A stretch of 8,005 bases of DNA from an uncultured Bacteroidales bacterium (GCA_937901525.1 CALDHX010000069.1:1-8005); one strand, 5' to 3'. Positions 1 to 6,519 are shown, counted from the first letter of the stretch. The notes: a model not told the origin generated them from the letters alone. Numbers and translations: made by a program.

Positions 1-1
1 A

Positions 2-73
2 AACGATTTAGAAGATATGTGCCGCGACTCTTGGAATTGGCAAAAAAATAATCCTGAGGGATATAAATTATAA
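2..73 (+). CDS. galE: UDP-glucose 4-epimerase, C-terminal end only (partial)
   Basis: Only the last 23 codons are in the window, ending at TAA 71-73; the gene enters from the left edge. The visible peptide contains DMCRDSWNWQKNNPEGY, which matches the conserved C-terminus of bacterial GalE (D-x-W-x-W-Q, then N-P-x-G-Y). GalE is a cytoplasmic, NAD-dependent SDR enzyme that interconverts UDP-Glc and UDP-Gal, or the N-acetylated forms in some subgroups. That fits a precursor-supply role in a polysaccharide locus. Its stop codon is followed at once by a repeat arm (74-107). Substrate preference cannot be judged from this fragment. The family call rests on a short but characteristic motif. Confidence 0.8.
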   Translation, partial: NDLEDMCRDSWNWQKNNPEGYKL

Positions 74-107
74 TTTTCCACGTATCACACGTATTTACAC
101 GAAATTT
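74..107 (+). repeat. CACGTAT-type intergenic repeat arm 1, forward, after galE
   Basis: This arm begins at the base after the galE stop codon with TTTTCCACG. It carries three ACGTAT/ACGAAA units spaced 9-10 bp apart and ends in an AT-rich tail. It matches arms 2 and 4 in the same orientation and arms 3 and 5 in reverse. No reverse partner is visible before capE, so this is a solo arm. I know similar CACGAAT repeats from Bacteroidota intergenic regions; their function is unknown to me. Confidence 0.75.
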
Positions 108-148
108 ATTAAAAGAGATATTTGATTAAAAAAATACCAAATAATAAT

Positions 149-1222
149 ATGTCAATTTTTAAGGATAAAGTCCTGTTGATAACAGGGGGAACGGGTAGTT
201 TTGGTAACGCTGTTTTGCGTCGCTTTTTGGATAGCGATATTAAAGAGATTAGAATTTTCTCGCGTGATGAGAAAAAGCAAGATGATATGCGTCATCGTTT
301 GCAAAATCCAAAGGTTAAGTTTTATATTGGAAATGTAAGGGATAAACAATCAGTGGATGTGTCTATGCGTGGTGTAGATTATGTATTTGCAGCGGCTGCA
401 TTGAAACAAGTGCCTTCTTGTGAATTTTTCCCTATGGAAGCAACAATGACAAATGTAGTAGGAACAAACAATGTATTGCTTTCTGCTATTGAACATGGAG
501 TTAAGAATGTGGTTGTGCTTTCTACTGACAAAGCTGCTTATCCTATCAATGCGATGGGTATATCAAAGGCCTTGATGGAAAAAGTCGCTATCGCAAAGGG
601 AAGAGAATTAGGACAAGGTGCAAAGACTACAATTTGTTGTACTCGTTATGGTAATGTTATGGCATCGCGTGGTAGTGTGATTCCTTTGTGGGTGCAACAA
701 ATGGAAGAAGGTAAGCCTATCACTATAACAGATCCTAATATGACTCGTTTTATGATGACTTTGGACGATGCAGTGGATTTGGTTATATATGCGTTTACTC
801 ATGGAGAAAATGGAGATTTGTTTGTGCAAAAAGCACCTGCTGCAACATTAGACGTTTTGGCTGAGGCATTGAAACAAACATACGCTAAGGTTAATCCTAA
901 GTATGGTGAAACAGAAGTAAAGGTTATCGGAACGCGTCACGGAGAAAAACTTTATGAAACTTTGGTTACTCGTGAGGAAATGGCAAAGGCGATAGATATG
1001 GGAGATTATTATCGTATTCCTTGTGATACTCGTGATTTGAACTATGATAAATTCTTTACTGATGGTAGCGAAGAAGTATCAAAGATAGAAGATTATCATT
1101 CTCACAATACTCGTCGTTTAGATGTAGAGGGAATGAAAGAATTGCTTTTGAAGTTAAGATTTATCCGTGAAGATTTAGGATTGATAGAAAAAACACAAGC
1201 AAAGGAAATTCGTTCAGAATAG
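149..1222 (+). CDS. capE: UDP-N-acetylglucosamine 4,6-dehydratase/5-epimerase (CapE/FnlA/WbjB type)
   Basis: This cytoplasmic extended-SDR enzyme catalyses the first step to UDP-L-FucNAc: it dehydrates UDP-GlcNAc at C4/C6 and inverts C5, giving a UDP-2-acetamido-2,6-dideoxy-L-arabino-hexos-4-ulose. It has 357 residues, a normal family length. The NAD(P)-binding glycine motif GGTGSFG is at residues 13-19. The segment STDKAAYPINAMGISK (125-140) holds Lys128 and a Met136-x3-Lys140 motif in place of the usual SDR Tyr-x3-Lys. As I recall, Met for Tyr is characteristic of the CapE branch, so this is not a defect. I chose ATG 149 because MSIFKDKVLLITGG matches the usual family N-terminus. A longer in-frame TTG start at 122 would add nine residues lacking family character. 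It is followed by capF across a 115-bp gap holding two repeat arms. Family assignment is very secure; activity is inferred from it. Confidence 0.95.
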   Translation: MSIFKDKVLLITGGTGSFGNAVLRRFLDSDIKEIRIFSRDEKKQDDMRHRLQNPKVKFYIGNVRDKQSVDVSMRGVDYVFAAAALKQVPSCEFFPMEATMTNVVGTNNVLLSAIEHGVKNVVVLSTDKAAYPINAMGISKALMEKVAIAKGRELGQGAKTTICCTRYGNVMASRGSVIPLWVQQMEEGKPITITDPNMTRFMMTLDDAVDLVIYAFTHGENGDLFVQKAPAATLDVLAEALKQTYAKVNPKYGETEVKVIGTRHGEKLYETLVTREEMAKAIDMGDYYRIPCDTRDLNYDKFFTDGSEEVSKIEDYHSHNTRRLDVEGMKELLLKLRFIREDLGLIEKTQAKEIRSE

Positions 1223-1224
1223 TT

Positions 1225-1260
1225 GGTTTCCGCGGATTACTCGTATTTGCACGTAATTTT
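1225..1260 (+). repeat. Intergenic repeat arm 2, forward, after capE
   Basis: This arm starts three bases after the capE stop codon (core TTTCCGCGGATTACTCG, then TATTTGCACGTAATTTT). It is the most diverged forward copy, with CGCGG where the others have CACGA or CACGT, but it keeps the 9-10 bp spacing of CG-containing units. It faces arm 3 across about 38 bp, so the pair could form an imperfect stem-loop in RNA. Confidence 0.65.
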
Positions 1261-1297
1261 AATTTGATTGCAATATGTTATCTATGCGAAATATAAT

Positions 1298-1327
1298 ACT
1301 TGTGATTCGTGAGATACGTGGAAAAAA
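1298..1327 (-). repeat. Intergenic repeat arm 3, reverse, before capF
   Basis: Read on the minus strand this arm is TTTCCACGTATCTCACGAAT followed by CACAAG, matching arms 1 and 4. On the plus strand it ends with GTGGAAAAAAATAA, and the capF ATG follows six bases later. The same layout, with identical spacing, recurs before capG (arm 5). Confidence 0.7.
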
Positions 1328-1337
1328 ATAAGAAACT

Positions 1338-2486
1338 ATGAAAGTATTGGTTACGGGTGCGAAAGGATTTGTTGGAAAGAATCTTGTTGCACAACTTAAT
1401 AATATAAAAGACGGCAAGGCTCGTTGCTATGGCGATTTGAAAGTAGATGCTGTTTATGAATATGATATAGATAGCACTATTGAAGAGCTTGATGCTTTTT
1501 GCAAAGATTGTGATTTTGTCTTTAATCTTGCAGGAGTTAATCGTCCGCAAAATCAAGAGGAGTTTATGCAAGGTAATTTCGGTTTTGCATCAACTTTACT
1601 TGATACATTGAAAAAGCATGGAAATAAATGTCCTGTTATAATTTCATCTTCAACGCAGGCTGCTTTGGACAATCCATACGGAGAAAGTAAACGTGCAGGT
1701 GAGCAGTTGATGTTTTCTTATGCAGAAGAAACTGGTGCAAAGGTTTTGGTGTATCGTTTTCCTAATTTGTTTGGTAAATGGTGTCGTCCAAATTACAATA
1801 GTGCAGTTGCAACGTTCTGTAATAATATAGCAAATGATTTACCTATTCAAGTTAATGACCCAAAGGTTGTGTTGAATTTGGTTTATATAGATGATTTGGT
1901 AGATGAAATGATAGCAGCATTAAAAGGTGAAGAGAATAGGAAGGAACAATTTTGTGAGGTGCCTATTGTTCATAGCGTTGCTTTGGGTGAAATAGTTGAA
2001 ATGTTGTATAAATTCAAAGAACAACCTCAAAGTCTTATTCTTCCGGAGATACCGAATAATTCTTTCATTAAAAAACTTTATTCTACGTTTTTGTCTTATT
2101 TTCCAAAGGAAAAAGTTGCGTTTCCTTTGAAAATGAATATTGATGATAGAGGAAGTTTTACGGAATTATTGAAGTCAAAAGATGTAGGGCAAGTTTCTAT
2201 CAATATCTCAAAACCAGGAATTACCAAAGGACAACATTGGCATAATAGTAAATGGGAATTCTTTATTGTGGTTGCAGGTCATGGATTGATACAAGAGAGA
2301 AAAATAGGTACAGATGAGGTTATAGAGTTTGAAGTAAGTGGTGATAAGATAGAAGCTGTGCATATGCTACCTGGATATACACATAATATAATAAATCTTT
2401 CTCAAACAGAAAATCTTGTAACGGTTATGTGGGCGAATGAAAGTTTTGACCCTAATAAACCAGATACTTTCTTCGAAGTTGTTTAA
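1338..2486 (+). CDS. capF: UDP-2-acetamido-2,6-dideoxy-hexulose 4-reductase with cupin domain (CapF/FnlB/WbjC type)
   Basis: This bifunctional cytoplasmic enzyme is the second step to UDP-L-FucNAc. In the characterised family, the C-terminal cupin domain epimerises C3 of the CapE product and the N-terminal SDR domain reduces C4 with NADPH, giving UDP-6-deoxy-L-TalNAc. The 382 residues show an SDR domain with the nucleotide-binding stretch VTGAKGFVG (5-13), the Ser-rich SSS at 103-105 and the catalytic Tyr114-x3-Lys118 (NPYGESK). The cupin domain begins around residue 262. Its candidate metal ligands are His300 and His302 (GQHWH), Glu307 and His349 (PGYTHN). Both active sites look intact. Length is close to S. 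aureus CapF, about 370 residues. ATG 1338 is the natural start; its leader lies in repeat arm 3. The stop codon abuts arm 4. Confidence 0.95.
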   Translation: MKVLVTGAKGFVGKNLVAQLNNIKDGKARCYGDLKVDAVYEYDIDSTIEELDAFCKDCDFVFNLAGVNRPQNQEEFMQGNFGFASTLLDTLKKHGNKCPVIISSSTQAALDNPYGESKRAGEQLMFSYAEETGAKVLVYRFPNLFGKWCRPNYNSAVATFCNNIANDLPIQVNDPKVVLNLVYIDDLVDEMIAALKGEENRKEQFCEVPIVHSVALGEIVEMLYKFKEQPQSLILPEIPNNSFIKKLYSTFLSYFPKEKVAFPLKMNIDDRGSFTELLKSKDVGQVSINISKPGITKGQHWHNSKWEFFIVVAGHGLIQERKIGTDEVIEFEVSGDKIEAVHMLPGYTHNIINLSQTENLVTVMWANESFDPNKPDTFFEVV

Positions 2487-2519
2487 TTTCCACGAATCTC
2501 ACGTATCATACGAAATTTT
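2487..2519 (+). repeat. Intergenic repeat arm 4, forward, after capF; left flank of the GxxExxY gene
   Basis: This arm starts at the base after the capF stop codon. Its core TCCACGAATCTCACGTAT (2489-2506) matches the reverse complement of arm 5 at 17 of 18 positions, the closest match in the set. It is the left inverted repeat of the GxxExxY cassette. Confidence 0.75.
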
Positions 2520-2934
2520 GATAATTGAAGGAAAATATGACTCAAGATAAATTGATTTATGAAGTTATAGGAGCTTCAATGGAGGTGTATAACGTATTGG
2601 GGCCAGGATTATTAGAAAGCGTATATGAAAAGGCATTGCTTTATGAATTGAAATTGCGTGGATTAAAAGTATCTTCTCAAATACCAGTTAATATAGAATA
2701 TAAAGGAAATGTAATTGGTTCAGATTTGAGGTTAGATATAATTGTTGAAGATATATTGATAGTGGAATTAAAATCTGTTGAAAGTCTTTTGCCAGTACAT
2801 TTTAAGCAAATAAGAACTTATATGAGATTACTTAATAAATCAATGGGATTGTTAATTAATTTTAATGTGAGTGATTTTAAGAATGCTTATAAAGTTATAA
2901 AATAAGATACGTGTAAATACGAGAGATTCGTGGA
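2489..2934. mobile_element. Inverted-repeat-bounded cassette carrying a GxxExxY gene (candidate)
   Basis: An 18-bp inverted repeat with one mismatch (2489-2506 against 2917-2934) bounds a 446-bp unit that contains only the GxxExxY gene. The unit splits capF from capG, two genes that work consecutively in one pathway, so the small gene looks like an insertion. I see no target-site duplication outside the repeats and no transposase, so independent mobility is not shown. Homologous recombination between dispersed arms, or movement in trans, would also explain it. Calling it mobile is inference. Confidence 0.35.
2537..2905 (+). CDS. GxxExxY family protein (PDDEXK-like)
   Basis: This 122-residue protein belongs to the GxxExxY family, whose biological role is unknown to me. 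The defining motif is GLLESVY at residues 24-30. Asp67 (LRLDIIV), Glu77-x-Lys79 (VELKS) and Gln91-x3-Tyr95 (KQIRTY) reproduce the D...ExK...QxxxY pattern of PDDEXK nuclease-fold proteins, so the catalytic core looks complete and the gene is not decayed. There is no signal peptide or membrane segment, and it should be cytoplasmic. I chose ATG 2537, preceded by the purine-rich GAAGGA at about 2527-2532. An in-frame TTG at 2525 would add four residues and place the start inside that purine stretch. It sits between inverted repeat arms 4 and 5 and has no evident link to sugar metabolism. DNA binding or cleavage is possible from the fold but not demonstrated. Confidence 0.88.
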   Translation: MTQDKLIYEVIGASMEVYNVLGPGLLESVYEKALLYELKLRGLKVSSQIPVNIEYKGNVIGSDLRLDIIVEDILIVELKSVESLLPVHFKQIRTYMRLLNKSMGLLINFNVSDFKNAYKVIK

Positions 2935-2941
2935 TAAAAAT
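2906..2941 (-). repeat. Intergenic repeat arm 5, reverse, before capG; right flank of the GxxExxY gene
   Basis: This arm begins at the base after the GxxExxY stop codon. Read on the minus strand it is TATCCACGAATCTCTCGTAT, then TTACACGTATC. It is the right inverted repeat paired with arm 4. Its plus-strand end GTGGATAAAAATAA lies six bases before the capG ATG, exactly as arm 3 lies before capF. Confidence 0.75.
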
Positions 2942-2949
2942 AAATAGAT

Positions 2950-4104
2950 ATGTTTAAGGATAATGGAAAGTTAAAGCTGTTGATAATTGTTGGGACTCGT
3001 CCTGAGATTATTCGTTTGGCAGCGGTAATAAATAAATGTAGAAAATATTTTGATTGCGTTTTGGCTCATACAGGTCAAAATTATGATTATAACCTTAATG
3101 GTGTGTTTTTTAAGGATTTGAAACTTGCAGATCCAGAGGTGTATCTTGATGCAGTAGGAGATGATCTTGGAGCAACAATGGGTAATATCATAGATAAGAG
3201 TTATAAACTAATGGTGCAGATAAAGCCAGATGCTGTTTTGGTTTTAGGAGATACTAATAGTTGCTTATCGGTTATTGGCGCAAAACGTCTTCATATTCCA
3301 ATATTTCACATGGAAGCAGGAAATCGTTGCTTTGATGAATGCTTACCAGAAGAAACTAATAGAAGAATAGTTGATATTATTTCAGATGTTAATATTTGTT
3401 ATTCAGAACACGCAAGAAGATATTTGAATGCAAGTAATGTGGCACCACAACGTACATACGTTAGTGGCTCTCCGATGGCAGAAGTATTGCATAACAATTT
3501 AGCAGAAATAGAAGCAAGTGATATTCATAAACGTCTTGGATTAGAAAAGGGTAAATATATATTGCTTTCTGCTCATAGAGAAGAGAATATTGATACTGAA
3601 AAGAACTTTAATTCTTTGTTTAACGCAATAAATGCAATGGCAGAGAAATACGATATGCCTATATTGTATAGTTGCCATCCAAGAAGTAGAAATAGATTAG
3701 TTGTAAGTGGATTCAAATTAGACCCGCGAGTAATACAACACGAACCTTTGGGATTTCACGACTACAATTGTTTGCAAATGAATGCTTTTGCAGTTGTATC
3801 GGATTCGGGAACATTGCCAGAAGAAAGTTCATTCTTTACAAGTGTGGGACATTCATTCCCTGCTGTATGTATTCGTACATCAACAGAACGTCCAGAGGCA
3901 TTAGACAAAGGTTGTTTTATATTAGCAGGTATAAACGAACACGATTTATTACAAGCCGTAGACACAGCAGTGGAGATGGTAAAAGAAGGCGATAACGGTA
4001 TTCCTGTACCAAATTATGTAGATGAAAACGTGTCGACCAAAGTAGTGAAATTGATACAATCCTACACTGGTGTAGTGAATAAGATGGTTTGGAGAAAAGA
4101 ATAG
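2950..4104 (+). CDS. capG: Non-hydrolysing UDP-N-acetylhexosamine 2-epimerase (CapG/FnlC/WbjD type)
   Basis: This is the third step to UDP-L-FucNAc: C2 epimerisation of UDP-6-deoxy-L-TalNAc made by CapF. The 384-residue protein has the WecB-type GT-B fold: GTRPE at 15-19, HTGQNYD at 40-46, LGDTNS at 99-104, HMEAGNRCFDE at 120-130 followed by LPEETNRR (132-139), AHREEN at 208-213, and SDSGTLPEES at 284-293. The EAGNRCFDE...PEETNR form and the late RTSTERPEA (309-317) are typical of the CapG/FnlC branch rather than the EAGLRTG form of housekeeping WecB/MnaA. With capE and capF alongside, this makes the L-FucNAc role the best reading. Generic annotation may call it wecB. ATG 2950 is the first start after arm 5. 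All expected catalytic motifs are present. Confidence 0.93.
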   Translation: MFKDNGKLKLLIIVGTRPEIIRLAAVINKCRKYFDCVLAHTGQNYDYNLNGVFFKDLKLADPEVYLDAVGDDLGATMGNIIDKSYKLMVQIKPDAVLVLGDTNSCLSVIGAKRLHIPIFHMEAGNRCFDECLPEETNRRIVDIISDVNICYSEHARRYLNASNVAPQRTYVSGSPMAEVLHNNLAEIEASDIHKRLGLEKGKYILLSAHREENIDTEKNFNSLFNAINAMAEKYDMPILYSCHPRSRNRLVVSGFKLDPRVIQHEPLGFHDYNCLQMNAFAVVSDSGTLPEESSFFTSVGHSFPAVCIRTSTERPEALDKGCFILAGINEHDLLQAVDTAVEMVKEGDNGIPVPNYVDENVSTKVVKLIQSYTGVVNKMVWRKE

Positions 4105-4222
4105 ATTAATGATATTGACTTGTATTAATAACAATTATTTGATATATGTTGGTATAATTAGAGGTCAATAAATATTGTATGTAATATTTGGGTAAAATTT
4201 TATAATATTAAATCATGGTTTT
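4105..4222. other. AT-rich intergenic gap at the module boundary
   Basis: This 118-bp gap between capG and the first glycosyltransferase gene is very AT-rich and lacks the repeat arms found in every upstream gap. I see no convincing terminator. An imperfect match to the Bacteroidota -7 element TAnnTTTG (AATATTTG, about 4183-4190) is present, but no -33 TTTG is correctly spaced, so I do not call a promoter. Confidence 0.5.
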
Positions 4223-5305
4223 ATGAAACGTGTACTAGAAATATTTACTTTTCAAGGTGGTTATAAGGGTGGGGTAGCAACGATGGTTATGTCTTATATA
4301 GAAGGAAATTCTATATTTAGTGAACATGGTTATAGATTAAGTAATCTTAATATTTCTCCGATTATTAATACAGGGATAACAATTATAGATAATTTTATAT
4401 ACATTTTCACACAACGATTAGAGGTGTGTAAACATTTAAAAAAAAATAATTATGATGTTATTCATATACATACGTCAAGAGAGTATTTGTTTTTTAAGGA
4501 TATTCTTCTTGCAAAGATGATAAAGAAAATACATCATACTTCAGTTATCTTAACAATACATGTTGGCGATGTTGAAACTGTTTATAATCGAATAAGTTGG
4601 TTTAAGAAAAAAAGTATTAATATTATTAATAATTACATAGATAAAGTTATTTTTTTATCGAAAACTATGAAAAATGAATTTATAGAAATGGGGCTATTAT
4701 TGTCAAAATCTGTGGTCTTATATAATTTTCATAATTTTATCCCATCTAATTCTTTCTGCAAGCATGAATGTAATGAGCTCAAATTACAACTGTTGTATGT
4801 TGGTGCTATACATCGTGAAAAAGGGATAATAGAATTATTATCGGCATTAAATAAACTTCCTAATCTTGATTATCATTTAAATGTTTGTGGACAACTTACT
4901 GATACAAGGATAAAGAAAGAGATTTCTTGCTATAAAAATAATCTTGGTAGAAGAGTTTCGTTTCTTGGTTATGTGTCTGGTGAAACGAAAACACAAATAT
5001 TTGAATCGTCAGATATTTTGATACTTCCTTCTTACCATGAAGGATTGCCTATAGTTATTTTGGAGGCTTTGGGTGCTGGTTGTGCGATAATAGCAACAAA
5101 GGTTGGGGCAATTCCAGAAATATTGTCAGAAGATAATTGTTTTTGGGTGGATATTGCTTCAGATGATTCAATTATAGAAACGCTTTCAAATATATCTTTT
5201 ACCAAAATTAAGTCTATGAAAGAAAAAAATAAGGATTTGGGGGAAATATATTCATTTCCCAATCATGTAGAATTGCTATGTGAAATTTATAATCAGGTAA
5301 CCTGA
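4223..5305 (+). CDS. Glycosyltransferase family 4 (GT-B fold)
   Basis: This is a 360-residue retaining GT-B glycosyltransferase, expected at the cytoplasmic face of the inner membrane, adding one sugar to a lipid-linked oligosaccharide. The N-terminal domain opens with FQGGYKGGVATMV (10-22), a glycine-rich start common in this family, and has VIHIHTSREY at 79-88. The C-terminal donor-binding domain has LYVGAIHREKG at 191-201 and the E-x7-E motif intact as Glu273 and Glu281 in YHEGLPIVILEALGAG (271-286). Donor and acceptor cannot be read from sequence; L-FucNAc from the upstream genes is one candidate donor. The gene looks more AT-rich than capE-capG, suggesting a separate history. ATG 4223 fits the family N-terminus. 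Confidence 0.88.
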   Translation: MKRVLEIFTFQGGYKGGVATMVMSYIEGNSIFSEHGYRLSNLNISPIINTGITIIDNFIYIFTQRLEVCKHLKKNNYDVIHIHTSREYLFFKDILLAKMIKKIHHTSVILTIHVGDVETVYNRISWFKKKSINIINNYIDKVIFLSKTMKNEFIEMGLLLSKSVVLYNFHNFIPSNSFCKHECNELKLQLLYVGAIHREKGIIELLSALNKLPNLDYHLNVCGQLTDTRIKKEISCYKNNLGRRVSFLGYVSGETKTQIFESSDILILPSYHEGLPIVILEALGAGCAIIATKVGAIPEILSEDNCFWVDIASDDSIIETLSNISFTKIKSMKEKNKDLGEIYSFPNHVELLCEIYNQVT

Positions 5306-5309
5306 TTTT
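5291..5309 (+). terminator. Weak hairpin overlapping the stop codon of the first glycosyltransferase gene
   Basis: AATCAGG (5291-5297) and CCTGATT (5301-5307) form a 7-bp stem with a TAA triloop, running into TTTTA. The TGA stop lies inside the right arm. The stem is short and the T-run only four bases, so it may be a weak or attenuating terminator, or chance. Confidence 0.25.
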
Positions 5310-5409
5310 ATAATTAGGTTTCGTACGGTTTGTATATACTAAATAATTCGATCTAATAATCAAAGTTATTAAAATAGTAGTTATTTACTGCTTTAACCAA
5401 TAAATGTAA

Positions 5410-6519
5410 ATGATAAAAAGTATTATATACATTGGTGGTTTTGAATTGCCAGATAAGAATGCTGCAGCACAACGAGTGATAGCAAATGCCAAGTTACTTC
5501 GAGAAATGGGTTTTGAGGTGTCATTTATAGGAATATCAAAAGACATTGAGAACGCACCAAGAGAAGTTGAAGGTTTCAAGAGTAACCCCGTGCCATATCC
5601 AACCGGAACAAAAGAGTGGATGCGTCAGATTTTTACATTTGTCGAAACAGATGCAATCCTTAAGCGCAATCCCGATTATGTAGTACTATACAACTTTCCT
5701 GCCATAGCAAGTCTTCGCATTCTCAAGGCATGCCACAAGAAGGATATAAAGGTTATTCATGACTTGACTGAGTGGGAGATTGCCTCTGGTTGGTCGCCAA
5801 GAGAGATAATACGTAAAATAGACATCAATCTCAGAATGCATTATTGTATGAAGAAGATGGATGGTATAATTGCAATTAGTAGATATCTTTATGAATATTA
5901 TTCTCGTTACACAAAGACAATTTTCGTGCCTCCAACTGTTGATATAACGAATTCTAAATTCGACAGAAATAGGCAATTGATAGTAAATACCCCTATACAA
6001 CTTGTCTATGCAGGAAGTATTGGTAGAGGCAACAAGGATAGACTTGATTACGTAGTAAACGCAGTATGTAAAGAGAATGCATTAAGACTCATAGTTGTTG
6101 GTTTAACTGAAAAACAATATTTAGAAGCATATGGTTCTTTGCCCAACGATTGTGATAATGTAATATTTAAAGGTAGAGTATCCCATCAAGAAGCAGTTAG
6201 AATTGTATGTGAATCAGATTTTCAGCTGTTGATACGAGAAAACTCTCTTAAGAATAAAGCAGGCTTTCCAACAAAGTTTGTAGAATCTATGAGTTGTTGT
6301 ACTCCCCTTATAGCGACTGTTGTAAGTAATATTTGCGATTATTTAGTTGATGGTCATAATGGCTTTATTGTGAACGAAAAAAATACATTGCAGAGTGTTT
6401 TAGAAAAAGTCTCAAAATTAAGCAAAGAGGATATTGTTGACATGAAGAAACAATGCCGTGGCTATATGGGGTTTGATTATAGAAATTTCAAAGATGAATT
6501 TATAAAAATGTTCAATTAA
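5410..6519 (+). CDS. Glycosyltransferase family 4-like, variant E-x7-E motif
   Basis: This 369-residue protein has GT-B glycosyltransferase architecture. The N-terminal domain starts IIYIGGFELPDKNAAAQRV (5-23), where the glycine-rich start and AAAQRV are typical of the acceptor domain. A linker follows around 170-195, and the donor domain has LVYAGSIGRGNKDR (198-211) and VIFKGRVSHQEAV (251-263). In AGFPTKFVESMSCCTP (284-299) only the second Glu of E-x7-E is present (Glu292); the first position is Ala284. I recall a GFPTK-type variant in other GT4 proteins, so this need not mean inactivity. The nearby acidic residue is Glu278. The start at 5410 has no alternative close by. The early part of the gene uses more G+C-rich codons than the preceding gene. 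The sugar specificity is unknown. Confidence 0.82.
   Translation: MIKSIIYIGGFELPDKNAAAQRVIANAKLLREMGFEVSFIGISKDIENAPREVEGFKSNPVPYPTGTKEWMRQIFTFVETDAILKRNPDYVVLYNFPAIASLRILKACHKKDIKVIHDLTEWEIASGWSPREIIRKIDINLRMHYCMKKMDGIIAISRYLYEYYSRYTKTIFVPPTVDITNSKFDRNRQLIVNTPIQLVYAGSIGRGNKDRLDYVVNAVCKENALRLIVVGLTEKQYLEAYGSLPNDCDNVIFKGRVSHQEAVRIVCESDFQLLIRENSLKNKAGFPTKFVESMSCCTPLIATVVSNICDYLVDGHNGFIVNEKNTLQSVLEKVSKLSKEDIVDMKKQCRGYMGFDYRNFKDEFIKMFN

Noticed and set aside
122..148. Upstream TTG start extending capE by nine residues
   Set aside because: The added residues are Lys/Asn-rich and lack family similarity; the ATG at 149 gives the standard CapE N-terminus.
520..570. Loss of the SDR catalytic Tyr in capE (Met136) as an inactivating mutation
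   Set aside because: As I recall, Met in this position is the normal state in the CapE branch, and the neighbouring Lys residues are kept.
1278..1571. Minus-strand ORF of about 97 codons across the start of capF
   Set aside because: It is antisense to a clear capF coding region, starts within the gap and has no recognisable domain; an AT-rich shadow.
74..2941. Short repeats at intervals as a CRISPR array
   Set aside because: The five copies are in both orientations, diverged, and separated by whole genes or irregular spacers; there are no cas genes and no regular repeat-spacer period.
4130..4200. Promoter of the Bacteroidota type before the first glycosyltransferase gene
   Set aside because: One imperfect -7-like match without a correctly spaced -33 TTTG; such matches are common in AT-rich DNA.
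5686..6000. Minus-strand ORF of about 104 codons within the second glycosyltransferase gene
   Set aside because: It lies fully antisense to a well-supported gene and has no recognisable motif.
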